This document shows positions 1-12,500 of a stretch of 64,000 bases of DNA, in pieces. The stretch's first letter is position 1. Each line of letters starts with the position of its first letter. The notes below the pieces were generated by a model. The model saw nothing but the letters and a program-made list of their open reading frames with translations. It did not search any database and had not been told where the DNA came from. This DNA comes from Bugula neritina (lineage: Eukaryota > Bryozoa > Gymnolaemata > Cheilostomatida > Bugulidae), in contig OZ037770.1 of assembly GCA_964035545.1 (NCBI GenBank), forward strand, positions 6,126,229 through 6,190,228, given 5' to 3'. The translations under genes and the position numbers were made by a program.

Positions 1-74
<74 letters not shown>

Positions 75-240
75 TATATAAGTATATATAATTATATATA
101 TATATGTATATATATACATATATATATATTATATAAGTATATATATATATATATATATGTTTATATACGCATCTATATATAAGTATATATATATGTATAT
201 GTTTATATACATATATATGTATATATTTATAATACAGGGG
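1..240. repeat. (TA)n/(TATG)n microsatellite
   Basis: Almost pure alternating AT with interspersed TATG units. It has no coding content; the short open frame inside it is a low-complexity artefact. Confidence 0.9.
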
Positions 241-254
241 ACTACATATATCAC

Positions 255-940
255 ACACTTTATATTACAGTACCCTCACCTATCTCCATTATGTCTTGTT
301 TGGGTTGCGAGGAGCTGCCAGAAGCCTAGCTCAATTAGGCTTCTCCACCTAACTTGGTCCTGAGCGTCCTCTTTATTGAGGAAACATGATATTTTTCCTG
401 ATTTTTTTCTGCCATCTGCCTCGATTTCTTTTTTTTCTAACTCTCATCATATGTACTCTTTTGATACCATGTTCTTTCTCTCTTCTGGATATATGTGCAA
501 ACCACTGGGATCTTCCTCTTCTCACCAGTCCTACAATATTCCTGACATTCGCTTCTTGCCTTACTCAAGTAACCAATCAATTACCTTGTTTCCGCCCCAT
601 AAAGTGGAACTGGTGATATTACTGTCTTGTGAGTAAGCACCTTTAGTTTCTATGGAACTTCCTTGTCAGCTCTCTTTATTTCTCCCAGGCTTTGCCAATG
701 CCAACTTGTACCTCTGCCTTGCATCCCCCTTCTTGGTGAATTGTAGTGTCCAAGTATTTGAATGTGATTTTGGTTCAAATCCATTGTATTCCTTCAATCT
801 GATGTCATCGCTGCTCTTTTTTGGTGATAGGTACTCAGTTTTACACCTGCTGAGTTTTAGGATGACATCCTCTTATCTCCTCTTCCAGTCTTCCAACCTT
901 TATTCTTTGTTGTATCTAATATCATGACATAACACCATTC
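255..940 (-). mobile_element. antisense remnant of a non-LTR retrotransposon (LINE) RT C-terminus
   Basis: Read on the minus strand, with stops and shifts, the block gives reverse-transcriptase tail motifs: LEDWK, then KLSRCKTEYLS, then PVPLYGAETR. These match the widespread LEDW / GLKVSRxKTEYL / RPxLLYGAETWA pattern of animal LINEs. The same remnant lies in the same antisense position upstream of the second paralogue (about 47940-48700), where the corresponding piece reads PVLLYRAETLA. It was therefore present before the duplication. It is decayed and cannot code. Assignment to a LINE clade is not possible by eye. Confidence 0.6.
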
Positions 941-1156
941 TATATACACTATGTATGATGATGATTGTAGCTTATATCTACCTGTTTTTTGTAGTTACAA
1001 TAAGGGTGATTCAAAGATATAGCTAGTTACCGTACCACTCTAAAGTATTTTATCCAAGTTTATTATAGTCACTCCCATTCAACACTATTTTGCCTAATAA
1101 TTTTATACCAACAACCTCTAGTTTGAGCTGATAATCAAAATATAATATATTATCAG

Positions 1157-4100
1157 GATACAGAGTCTACAGGAGTTACAGATACTAGACATATCATACA
1201 ATAACTTCACCAGTCTACCATCTTCAGTGTGCAGATTAAGGAACCTGAACACACTGGACATTTCCTCCAACAAATCCATGACATCCTTAAACCCTGAGAT
1301 ACTACAGCTAACACGTCTTTGTGCACTGCGGACAATTAATTGCAATGCTTTTAGATCTCCTCCACTAGCAGTCTGTGAGAGAGGACTTATTGCTGTGCGA
1401 CAATACTACACAGATTTGACCAAGGGCACCGGTAGAAACTTGCCATTTACTACAATAGTTGTGTTGGGGAACACCATGGCAGGTAAAACCAGTATGATCA
1501 GAACATTGCAGAGCACTGACAGGAAGAGAGTTCTGACTGACAGAAGTCCTAATGCAGAGCATGATCAAACCACAAAAGTGTTTAATGTGGAAGAGGTGGA
1601 GGTAAATGGTACAACACTCCGTCTAATTGATATGGGAGGCCAGGAGGTCTACCATATCACATACCATTTGACTCTGAGACAGAATTGTGTACCAGTAATT
1701 GTAGTCAACATGGAGCAGTATGATCAGATTTCAAATGAGTGTACAGACAAAGAGGCAGTGAGAAAGTTGGCTTTTGATTACATGTCTCACCTCTATCTCG
1801 CCCATCCGTCTCTCGGCCCACCTAAACTTGTCTTCACTCACAAAGATAAGTTTCAGAAAGAAAAGTTTTCGAAGCTTCAAAAGCAATTTGTCGAAGTATC
1901 TGATCATTTGTGCAAAGAAATTTTTGAAGAAGAGAAAGGCCTAGATGGTGAATTTGCAGAAATTAAACACTTCAATGACTCAATGGGGGTAGTCTTTTCT
2001 AACAAAGATATCTATGAAGTCGGGAAAGATGATGATTATATGGTGTTTGAATCGATTAAAAAATCTCTCCTTCAAAGTTGCCAGCACTTTGTCAAACCCC
2101 TTCCAAAAGTTTGGGAAGACGTCAACAAAAAAGTGTTATCCTTGCAGTCTGCATACAACACCTTTGATGAAATCCTGGCAGAGATAAAGAAAGAACGGGA
2201 TGATATTAACGCACACCAATTAGATACGATCCTCATATACATGCATGATTGTGGAAAAGTTCTTTGGTATAAAAATATTGATGCACTCAGACCATACATA
2301 TTTCACAAGATCACAGAAGTAACCAAACTACTCTGTGTCTTGTATCATCACGATCCAAAGATCTGGCAGAGTCGGGTTGCTCAGTTCAAACCATATTTTT
2401 TAATGGAAGGAGTGAGGATTGAAAAACAAGACTTTCAGGAGTCTGTGAATTCTTTCAACACAACTGGCTTGATGCCTCAATATCTTCTTGAATATTTGAT
2501 CGGAAAAGAAACTGCTTTCAGTGTTCCTAGTAATTTTGAAATTGCTGTCCATTTGCTTAGAACATTCCGTTTGCTGCATGGCCCTTTGCAAAATGATTCC
2601 GGAGAGGATTACTTTATAATTCCTCAGTTTGCTAAGGAATATTTTAGCATCTTCTACACGTCACCAAAAAGCTTGTTCCTTCATACCGAGACACAGTTCA
2701 ATGGTCTGGCTTTACCACAGCATGTCTACCATCAAATGACAGTTGGTTTGTTAGAACTGTTTTCTGGAGACTTTGCTAAAGTGGAAGTAAAGAAAAATGG
2801 AGCCATTGTTTATCAAGATAAAATGTCCACGCAGCTGGTACATGACTCTAAGTCTAGAAGAGTTTTACTCTACACGTCATCTGATGCTGCTAACATCAGA
2901 AAAATGTGGGAGAAGCTCATTTCAGCCAACAACAATATCCTCAGACATGTTATGGAAACTTGGACTGCTAGCCGACCAGTTACTGCTTGCATTTGTGCTC
3001 ACTGCATGCTGCTAGGAACCCCTTGCCCTAATAAAATTGTTCATCCAAAGTGGTGTTTTCGCTCTTTGAGAAACCCTTCACCAGATTTCAAGAAGTGCAG
3101 TGGATCTTCTACAACTCTTTGTCATAATGAGGAGATACCAAGAGCTCTAGTTCATCCATGTAAGTTTATAGATGGTGTGTGCGCTTACGCGCATTCGTGC
3201 GTGCTAATTTAATTTTGGTTAGAGAATAGAATAACTTTTTTACGGATAATCACAACACAATCTAACCAAAACTACCTGCTTTCTTGCAATTATGTTTTTT
3301 AAAGTTCTGATGTAAAATGTAGAACTCTTTCATACTAGGGTTGCATATTTATCTTACTTAATTTTATTCATAATATATGTGAGCTGGTTTGCATTATTTA
3401 GGTGAGACTTTGTCTGAGACAGAAACTATTGAGTTGGAGAAGTTACTGGCTGAACTCAAACTTTGTAAACAGCAGAATGATTCAACTAGAACTGGTACAA
3501 TATTAACTATAATTCTAATTACCTGTACTATTAACATAGTTAGCAGATTTACTATTGCAATGCGGCGATTGCTTGACAAACTGAAAAAGTATTGTAAAAT
3601 TATTTATTTACCTGGTAAAGTTGATATACAAACCATGTCGAAAAGCATCTTTTTTCAAATTTATTGCTTCTTTTGGGGACTAGGCAAAATACTTAGTATA
3701 CATATATCAAATGTTGACAATAATTGGTCTAACTATGTCACTGCAGATGAATTTGATGATGGTGATCTCAGTGATCTCTCTGAAGATGATGACAATCTGT
3801 ACCCTGATGAAGGGAATGAGAAGGATATGAAGTTAATACAACTCAAACTAAAGTCAACCAGCTACCTGAAAATTAAAAACAAATTTGCAAATGCTGACAA
3901 GGTTAAGATTTTAGTTTTGGAAAGTGTTTTTGGCATAGTAGCTCAAGTACTGATCAATGCAATATAACATTTTCATGTTATCACTGTTCACCTATCTTAG
4001 TAACAAAGCAGACCTTATAAAAATCAGTCCGCCACCCTGTTTGAAGATTTTTTCAATCTATATTGAAAATGCGGTTTCGAGCTTCATACTCTTTATTCAG

Positions 4101-6181
4101 TAGACTTACATCTCAATACTGTCTTTTTATTATAAGTTGACTGTTGTGCAGGTGTTCAGTATGACAAGAAAGAGAGGAAACGCTCTGATAATAAACAACA
4201 AAAATTTTGTTGAAAGACAAGATTTATGCAGGGATGGTTCAGATGTTGATGTTGAGAATATATCTGTCATGTTGAAATCTCTCAAGTTTGATGTAGTGGC
4301 ACACACAAACTTGACAGCAAAGGTATGCATTTAAACTTAACACAATGATTTTCAGCTATAAAGTCGCCTGCTATTCACTTAAAACGTTCACCACTTTGCT
4401 TCATTAACCTGATTCTTAAAAATTTCAAATTCATAGATTTTGAGTAACTTTTTTCTCTAAGAATTACTGATTTATCATGTGGATACCTACTCTTTCTTAG
4501 GTTTTTGAGAAAATAGCAAAGTTCCAGCATATTTTATGCTATTACTCAAGTTGATGAAATATTTTAAACAAATGTGAAAACTAATCTGAATGCTCTTATT
4601 TCTGTGATTTATCAGTTGACATTATTCTTATAACTAACTCTGACTGACAAAGTCAAAAACGACACTTCTAAATAAATATAATGTTGGAATCATTCAAGTG
4701 GCTTTTAGCTTCACACTGATTTAAATATTTATCTGAAAATTCTGCACTTTGTAGGAAGTACTGTCTGCAGTGAAGTCTGAAGTGAAAGAGGAGAAACACA
4801 AAGAGTTTGGATGTCATATACTGGTGGTTATGACCCATGGTGGAGAAGATAACTGCATCTATGGAACTGACCTTGAGAAGGTCAACCTCACCGACCTGTA
4901 TGATTTACTCACTCCTTTACATTTTGACGAAATGAGGAGAAAACCTAAAGTTGTCATCCTAGAAGCCAGCAGTGGAGGTAATCACTGTTCTGTAATATAA
5001 ATCATCACTTTAAGGTCAATAGTCTCACTAGTCTAGACTATCTCTACTCTGTCAGACATTAGTCATCGGAGTAATGGTCACTCTTGTTTAAATAACAGGT
5101 TTGACTTTTTAATGCTGAAGAATCGAATGTCTTTAAATTATTTCGGTTATCAATTTTCAATGTTTGTGTTGCAGCAAACATTGAGGTGAATCCAGAAGGA
5201 TCTGGTGTTGCAGCAGCTCAAAAAGAAGAAACCGAAGGTGTCTCTTCTACACATTCTGAATCTGATGATGATATTGTATATCCTGAAACTCCCAGTGTAA
5301 TAAGACCCATCAGACCTGTCTTACCACCAGCACCTAGAATAGAAGAGCGGTGGACCAGACTAGATGTTGATAATCTTCTTGTTCTGAAGAGTAACGTCTG
5401 CTGTATGTATACTAAATAGCGATTGGCTAGTTTTACATGTGCACAGTTGCAGTTATTTAAGAAATTGTCTCTTCTTACTCCTATCTAAGCATTTCTTGCA
5501 GTCTTGTCTTTTATAGAGTATATCAAACACTGCTTTTTAAAACTAAACAGACTTTTAAAAATACTGAGCCTGCTTTCATTACACCATAATTATGGCTGCA
5601 TTCAATTTTATTGTAGCATCAAAGAGACATCCTGAATATGGATCTCCTATGATTAGAGCTCTAGTACCTTCAATCTACAAACATGCTTGTCACCGGGATC
5701 TCTACACCATTTTCAAGCAGGTAAGTGTAGAATGATAATTTTGCTGATTTATGGTTTTATATAAACACATTTCGTTTATTTCAGCTGTTTATTATTCATA
5801 TTTTTTGATTGTCATTTTTCTATCAGCTTGTTGTGAAGGTTTACAGACTGTCTTAGTCTCACTGCAATGATATATCTTATATTAATAACTGTAGCAGACA
5901 ACTCTCAAGATTTCACTGCTTAGATTTGATACAAATAAGACGGTATATTCCAGCAGCTTAGAGTTGTAAATATTTATCTCATCTGGAAGTATATTCGTAC
6001 ACAATCTTACTAGTCATTATTTGCTCTACAGGTACAGACTAAACTAGTGAAGAAACTCTATGCAAATGAAGATTCAGAGAGAAGCAGAAATTTGATTGTA
6101 ATCTGGGATACTCTTCCTTACCGTAAAAGACTTTACCTGTTTCCTGGCTTTGATGGGTTGGATGAAGAGGAAAAACCCTAA
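1157..6181 (+). CDS. LRR-Roc-COR-caspase protein, paralogue 1 (catalytic Cys replaced by Ser)
   Basis: Eight exons fit GT-AG borders and continuous phase: 1157-3159, 3402-3494, 3747-3901, 4152-4322, 4755-4977, 5175-5402, 5617-5720 and 6032-6181 (stop TAA 6179-6181). They encode about 1040 residues. Exon 1 holds the last LRRs, a Roc GTPase (P-loop GNTMAGKTS, G3 DMGGQE, G4 THKD), a COR-like region and a Cys-rich end. Exon 3 encodes an Asp/Glu-rich linker. Exons 4-8 encode a caspase: GNALIINN and RDGSDVDVEN blocks, MTHGG with the catalytic His (4836-4838), then EASSGG where a caspase has QACRG, so the nucleophile Cys is Ser (AGC 4968-4970). The p10-like part reads RHPEYGSPMIRAL. Exon 1 begins at a splice acceptor and the codon matching copy 2's ATG is ATA, so the true start should lie in upstream exons off the window or be lost. 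It may be a pseudoprotease; transcription is unknown. Confidence 0.85.
1440..2000 (+). other. Roc GTPase domain of paralogue 1
   Basis: Nucleotide-binding module of the Ras-of-complex type. G1 is GNTMAGKTSM. The switch carries DMGGQEVYHITY, the DxGGQ form typical of Roc and Galpha-like proteins. G4 is THKD, as in many Roco proteins that lack a strict NKxD. It is followed without a break by about 330 residues that fit a COR dimerisation domain. All key residues look intact here, unlike the caspase part. Confidence 0.85.
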
Positions 6182-8605
6182 GCCACTAAAGAGGATCATT
6201 CCTAAAATGTAGCACATGATGTAACTCATAGCATTTGTCCTCTTTGCGTATCCAGCATGATATGTTGAATTCAACAAACAATAATTTTCAGTTAATGAAC
6301 CAGGAACAGTTATTCTATTAGTTTAATTGACAAATGATTTTCACTGTTATACATACTCCGCTATAATTATATGTTCATGTTAATCTGACAGTTTCTAAGG
6401 CTGTCTATCTAGTGGATTCTTTATCTACTATTTATATATCTTATAGTGTTGTCAACTAGTATATCATACTGAGTTATATATTGATTAATTTCTTGTTGAG
6501 TGTGCTTCAATTACTTTGTACTTGATGTTTTTTCACTGCTTCTTTTATGCCCTATAAAGCTTTGACAAAGCTTAGCTTTGCACTTGCTTTATTCAATCAA
6601 AAATTTATAATAATAATATTTACATGCATTATTATCACATATTTTGCTGGCTTTTTATTCAAGTTTTATTTCATATTTCTTCAATAAATTTTAATTGAAC
6701 TACACATTTTTGAAAGTCAATTTTTGTATGAGTTTTAATAGTTTCACTCATAGGAAAGCAGTCTGGTAGTAAATGTGATATGCAGATGGAAGATTTTTCA
6801 GCTGTAAAACATACTTTTGAGTTATACCTAAAAACAAACAGATTTACTCTCAAAAGATTCAATCTTACATAGTAAACCGTATTTTATATAATCTAAATTG
6901 AACTATTTGGTATTAATTTATTTGAATTTGACCTTTAGTCAAAACAACAAAATTAGCAAATACATTCACCATTTTCAACACATAAAAATACCCCAAATAG
7001 TAGAGGAATATAAACCTTGATCCTTGCAATTGTTTTATCTCAATTTGTTGGTGCATGAGTACTAAATAAAGGGAAATCAGGCATTTCATTATTTAATATT
7101 TTCTGTACAAGCCTATGGTGTGTCCGTTAAAAGCTCAATATATGTATATGCTATTGTCAACTTCAATGTTCCACTGTGGCAAAGAGAATATCCGAGGAAC
7201 TCATTATAACTTGCATCATTTAGCAGTCTTTACTAATTAAGTTACTATACAGATAATAATCCGCACATGGTATACAATTATGGAACTTGCATCTGTTGAA
7301 ATACAGCCAAGATGTTGAATGCATATGATCCCTAGCCGTGAAAATTTTAAAATAAATTTTTTCATAATTACGTTTCTTATCTATTTTTAACCTGTGTGAC
7401 CTGTGGGCAAAATTTGACAAGATTTTCCATATTATAATAACAGCAATAATAGTATAAGGTGCAAGAACATAGCCAATATGATTATAATATCATGATGAAC
7501 ATCTTTGTTTCAGTGTAAGGGTTTTTATAATATTATGTTTGATATCGAAAGGACAACTTCTCACTCACCTCTCTGATGACACGATACCTCTGTTATAACA
7601 AGTCAACTATTGTGATGGTGCCAGCATGATGGCCAATCAATATATTAATATAAGTTGGTAAACTAGTTGACTAGACTCTGTTAACACTGCCAGTGTAATG
7701 GTACTCTAAGTTTAAGCCTGATATTATATACATAATATACAATAAAAGAGAATGTGTCCCAAAAATGTAATATACCCACACTGTAATATGCTAATAAACT
7801 ATAGTCATTCAATGCATAAAATTACCCCGAATATAACATAGTAATATAAACCTTGAGCCTTGTAATTGTTTTATTTCAAGTTGTTGGTACGTGAGTACTA
7901 AATAAAGGGAAATCAGGCATTTCATTATATTTAATCTTTTCTGTACAGGCCTGTGGTGTGTCCGTTAATAGCTCAACATATGCAATGCTATTGTAGACCT
8001 CAATGAATATCGGAGGAACTTATTTTATAGCTTGCATCCTTTAGCAATCTTCTATAAGTTACTAAACAGATAGTAAACTGCACACGGTATAAAAATATAG
8101 AACTTGCATCTGTTAAAATCCAATCAAGATGTCACATGCATATGATCCATATGAACTCTTAAAACGTCAATTTTCCATAAACACGTTTCTTATATATTTC
8201 GAACCTGTGCGACACGTGGGCAAATTTTGACAAAATTTTTCATATAATAACTATAAAAGTGTAAGATGTGAGAACATGACCAATAAGATTATATCATGGT
8301 AAACATTTTAGTTACATTTGCTAGACAGCATATCTCAATCTATATTTCAGCTGAATTCTGCATATCAACAAGTTGGTTTGTTCTGATTCTGGTGACATGT
8401 TGACCAACTGCAGTTTGAGATAGTGGAGCTGATTTATCAACTGGTGGTGTACTAGTTCATATTGTTGTTAAATTGTGCTTCACTTTATGTGGGAACTTAT
8501 AATTAAAGTAACGCTGCTGACTTAGAGTATGAATGAGTTTATTTATGTGAATAATACAAAAGTGAGCTAACTACACACAAAGATAAACGTTGCATAGTTA
8601 TATAA
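6182..8605. repeat. gene-free 3' flank with a tandem duplication of about 500 bp
   Basis: No coding exon is visible. Two diverged direct copies lie at about 6975-7490 and 7812-8310. Both contain the same succession of blocks (ACTAAATAAAGGGAAATCAG, GGTGTGTCCGTTAA, CAGATAATAATCCGCAC-like, GAACATAGCCAATA-like). The first 590 bp after the stop codon match the flank of paralogue 2 (53958-54553). The remainder has no counterpart there. Confidence 0.7.
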
Positions 8606-9480
8606 TAGTAGAAACACAACCTAACTAATCCACAACTACTATTCAACTGCCGTTCCTCAAGTGTGTAGCCTCCTAGCTAATTGTCAATAGCTCTCATCCC
8701 AATACATTACTAGTCATAGCCTGCAGCGTAAAAGATACTGGCTCAGCTGATTGGCTATTGCGGTTATCAATATTGCAACAGTCAATCTGCTGCAAGCATA
8801 TGCATTGTGCTATAATTTGTAATCAGGTAGAAGAAAGATGGAGTTGTCCTCTCTCGACATTGAGTTGTCCTTTCGATATACACGATGGGGGGAGGAGGGC
8901 ACAACCCTTACAATATCATACCCACAGTGTTATAAACCATAGCTTTAACATGTCTACCTCTTGTAGATGCAATTTTATAAACGCATATTTGCTTTTATTT
9001 GAAATCAACTCTTACACTTTTTAGATAGGTTCATTAGAGTTTTTGACATTTAATATTTTAAATTCATGCATATGTTTGATTAAGAATGATATTTATGTAC
9101 TTGTGCTAAACTTTATAATTTATCCATCGGAATTATTGGCTTACAAAATGTATAACTTTGCTAACATCAGATGCAATGGTAGGCCACAAGCTGAAGAGTT
9201 GAATTGTAACCTTCATACTGACTTCTTGTTATATGAATGCTCAGCACAAACATGAACCTTATTTCTTGCTGGCTGCTAGAAGACTGAAGAGCTCATGAAT
9301 ACTGGTATATGACATTACTACGTTGTCACAGCTGAAGAAGTGGGAAATTGTATCAACTTATTTATTAACCAATCAAGTTCATAACGCAGCTATGTCATTG
9401 AACTGATAAAAGGAATGAAAGTGAGGGTATATTTCAAATTAGTTTTATTAAAATAGGATACAAAAAACAAGGAAGAATTA
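8606..9480. repeat. downstream part of the segmental duplication (matches 63054-63960)
   Basis: Collinear, clearly similar sequence occurs at both places. Shared blocks include TAGTAGAAACACAACCTAAC, CCAATACATTACTAGTCATA and GACTTCTTGTTATATGAA. It ends near 9475, just beyond the 3' end of the CARF-like gene. It marks the right limit of the duplicated unit that carries the Roc-caspase gene. No exon was found in it. Confidence 0.75.
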
Positions 9481-9568
9481 ATGCAACGGATATACTTACT
9501 TTTAACTATCAGGTGAAAGTCAACTAGTTTTAAAACTATCAGATAGTTTTACAAAAAAAAACTTCTAA

Positions 9569-12500
9569 CTACAAACTAAGAGCTAATGCTGTAGTGGACG
9601 GTGTAAAGGTGATGTCAACAACACTTGGTGTCTGTCATATGATGTATATATGTTACAAGAGTGTCAAACTGTATGTTATATAACATTTTATATTATGTAA
9701 CTCCATCAGTCACCTTCCAGAGATACTTCTACAAGAGAGTATGAGTATATATTACAATGTGAGATGTACTTTACAATATGATATGTATATTATATAGATA
9801 CTATTTACTTAGTATCATATATACTGTATACTTAGTATCATATATACTGTATACTTAGTGTCATATATACTGTATACACAATAACATATATACTATATAC
9901 TTAGTATCATATATACTGTATACATAGAATTACATCAGAGGCTGATATATATCTTACCATACCTGAAACTTGAGGCGGATAATGTAGTCCAAGGTCTAAT
10001 TGAACACCTTCAGTAGGAAGGGCAGGCTCATGAACCTCCTCTATTTTACTAAATTCAGCTGGAGAGATGTGGGCTACGCTGCCATCTAGAGTATTAATAC
10101 ATAAATATTTCCTAGTTCATGATTTACTAATAAGAGTTGTGTCCCTTCAGCAGTTACATACGTCAACCTCAATATCAGGGAGTAGTCTCACTAAAAGCCT
10201 GGCCTCACAATCGTGAGAATCACATGAAATCGTCTACTTGACACAAAAACATCGGTACGAGAAAATCTGAGGGAATTCAAACGAAATCGTCCTCGTTGGC
10301 TGTACACACCGATGACTATGGACGAAAAATCACAATAGAGGATAAGTACCACTTGATTGTTCAATAGAATTTTAGCAACAGTAGTTATTTCATTTCTACA
10401 ACTTTTCTCTATTTGGTAATTTCCTGCTGTTTTTACCTTGCGCAAAACTCATTCACGGACTATTTATTATGTGTTTTGTCTGACGAGTGTGTGGCTCATC
10501 ATAATGAGAGGATAACTCACAAAAATCGTCACACGATTTCGTTTGATTCTCACGATCGCAAGGCCAGGCTTTAAAACTTTTACAGTTTTACTGCAATGTG
10601 AAATTGCAACTGCACTATAGACTTGTTCTTTTAGTGAATAACGGGATTTATATCCTAGCTGCCACTTTGGCATTGCTCAGTCGCCAAAACCACAAATATA
10701 TGCTTTGAGGTTTATTTTTCGAATGTTATCCTGAACCAGTAGTTTTTTGAAATGCTAATTTAAGCCTGGCATCAGCAATATGTCTATCACCAAATTGAAA
10801 AGGTGTATAGCATTGTTGCATATTGCATGTAAAGCAGTCAAACTGTAAATTTCAGTTGAAGCATGTACCTGCTAATGGGGCACAACTCTTGATTGTAAAT
10901 TGACATCGCAAACATACATTGTAGGAAAGGAGTATATCATATATAAATACTTTCTTGACTGTTAAATGAATAAGTTGATGGATGTGTTATATATATATAT
11001 ATTCAAATAACTGATAGAGTGGTGAAGATATAAACAGTAGGAAGAAGAAATAATATTAGACCAGCAGGTAATTAATGCAGTAAACCAAAAAATAATTCTG
11101 AACATATTCTCTAAGATAATTACCAGATACTTGTTGGGGGGTTTCAACCTCAACTACAGTGTCCTGTATGCTGTTGTGTAACATATTAGAGTTGAGTCTG
11201 GCTAACAGAGCTGCTGTCTCGGGAGTCGGAGCTGAGCTGGTGTGGATGCTGCCATCTGACAGCTGTGTCTTCACCCTTGAGATCATGTGACCTGGGAGAG
11301 AAATCATGCGACCTGGTAGAGAGAGATCATGTGACCTGGGAGAGAGAGAGATCATGTGACTTCATAGAGAGCAATCATGTGATCTGGTAAAGAGAGATCA
11401 TGTGACTGATTGATACTAACCTGACTCTTGACCTTCATGAGCGAGTGTTACTGTCACAGTCTTTAGATGGGGGCCTATATGTGACGCCCAGTCTTCAGTC
11501 CATACTCGATCCTGCTCAAATGCTAAAGTATTCACACTGCCCTACGAAGTAATTTATATACATAGTTACTATGTGTGCATATAAAAACAACTTCAAAAAA
11601 CAGAATTGCTCTTTAGTGCTAATTTGCCAGCAAGTGCAGATTGCTGAAGTCACATGTTGTCTAAACAGTAGCGCTGACACGGCACCACCAGCCAATCACA
11701 AGAAATCTTCTAACCTAATTGCCAATCGCAGGAGGTTTATTATTTATGTTCCAATAGCAGAAAAAATTTTAATGACGGCACAAGGTGAACATAATTTCAT
11801 AGCTGTCAATGTGAACATGCATGAAATAGTATAAAGACGTAGCCAATCATGAGAGATCATATTAATTACTTTCCAATCACAAAAACTTTTACAATTTTAC
11901 AATTAACACCACATGTATAGCAGTACCTCTTTGAGTGGCAGCACGCCACTATCAATATCACGGAGAGCTGTGTGGATGTGATTCTTCAGATCGCTGACAG
12001 CACAGGATAGTTAAGGGCAACCTTTTAGCTGCAACTGCCTCACTGAGGTTTGCATTGTAATCATATAAGATTTCAGTACCAGTAAAATAAAATCTCACCT
12101 AATTGTGCTAGAGCCACAATTTAAAAACTATGTTGTAGATCTTCTTTTTCCTCAGGGTAACTTTTTTGGAATTTTCAATTTTCAATTTTTTTGCAAAGTT
12201 ACAGACAAAAAACTGCCCATTTTTGGCCAATTTTGCCTGAAAAGCTGACTTTTCAGTACCAGTAAAATATCTCAGCAGTAAAACATGATATCTAAATAAA
12301 AATTGCACGGTTAGAATCCTGAGATATTTCTCCAGGGTAAGTTTTTTCATTTTTTCAATAAGCCTTCTAGATTTTTCATAAATTGGTGATTTATACACTG
12401 AAAATGCTATATTTTTCCCTGAGGAATTAGCAGAGCGCACCACTTCGCGCTTCGTTGAACACGTAGAGGTGAGAAGACACCAACGCACTTATTACTAGTT

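Noticed and set aside
9780-9940. Regular repeats that might suggest a CRISPR-like array
   Set aside because: The repeats are directly adjacent with no unique spacers, in an animal intron.
11056-11355. A 99-codon minus-strand frame starting in repeats
   Set aside because: Its N-terminus is the 23-bp tandem repeat. Phase with neighbouring exons puts the real exon at 11255-11124.
12108-12488. 126-codon minus-strand frame at the left end of the TIR element
   Set aside because: It covers subterminal repeats that the noncoding derivative shares, and it has no domain.
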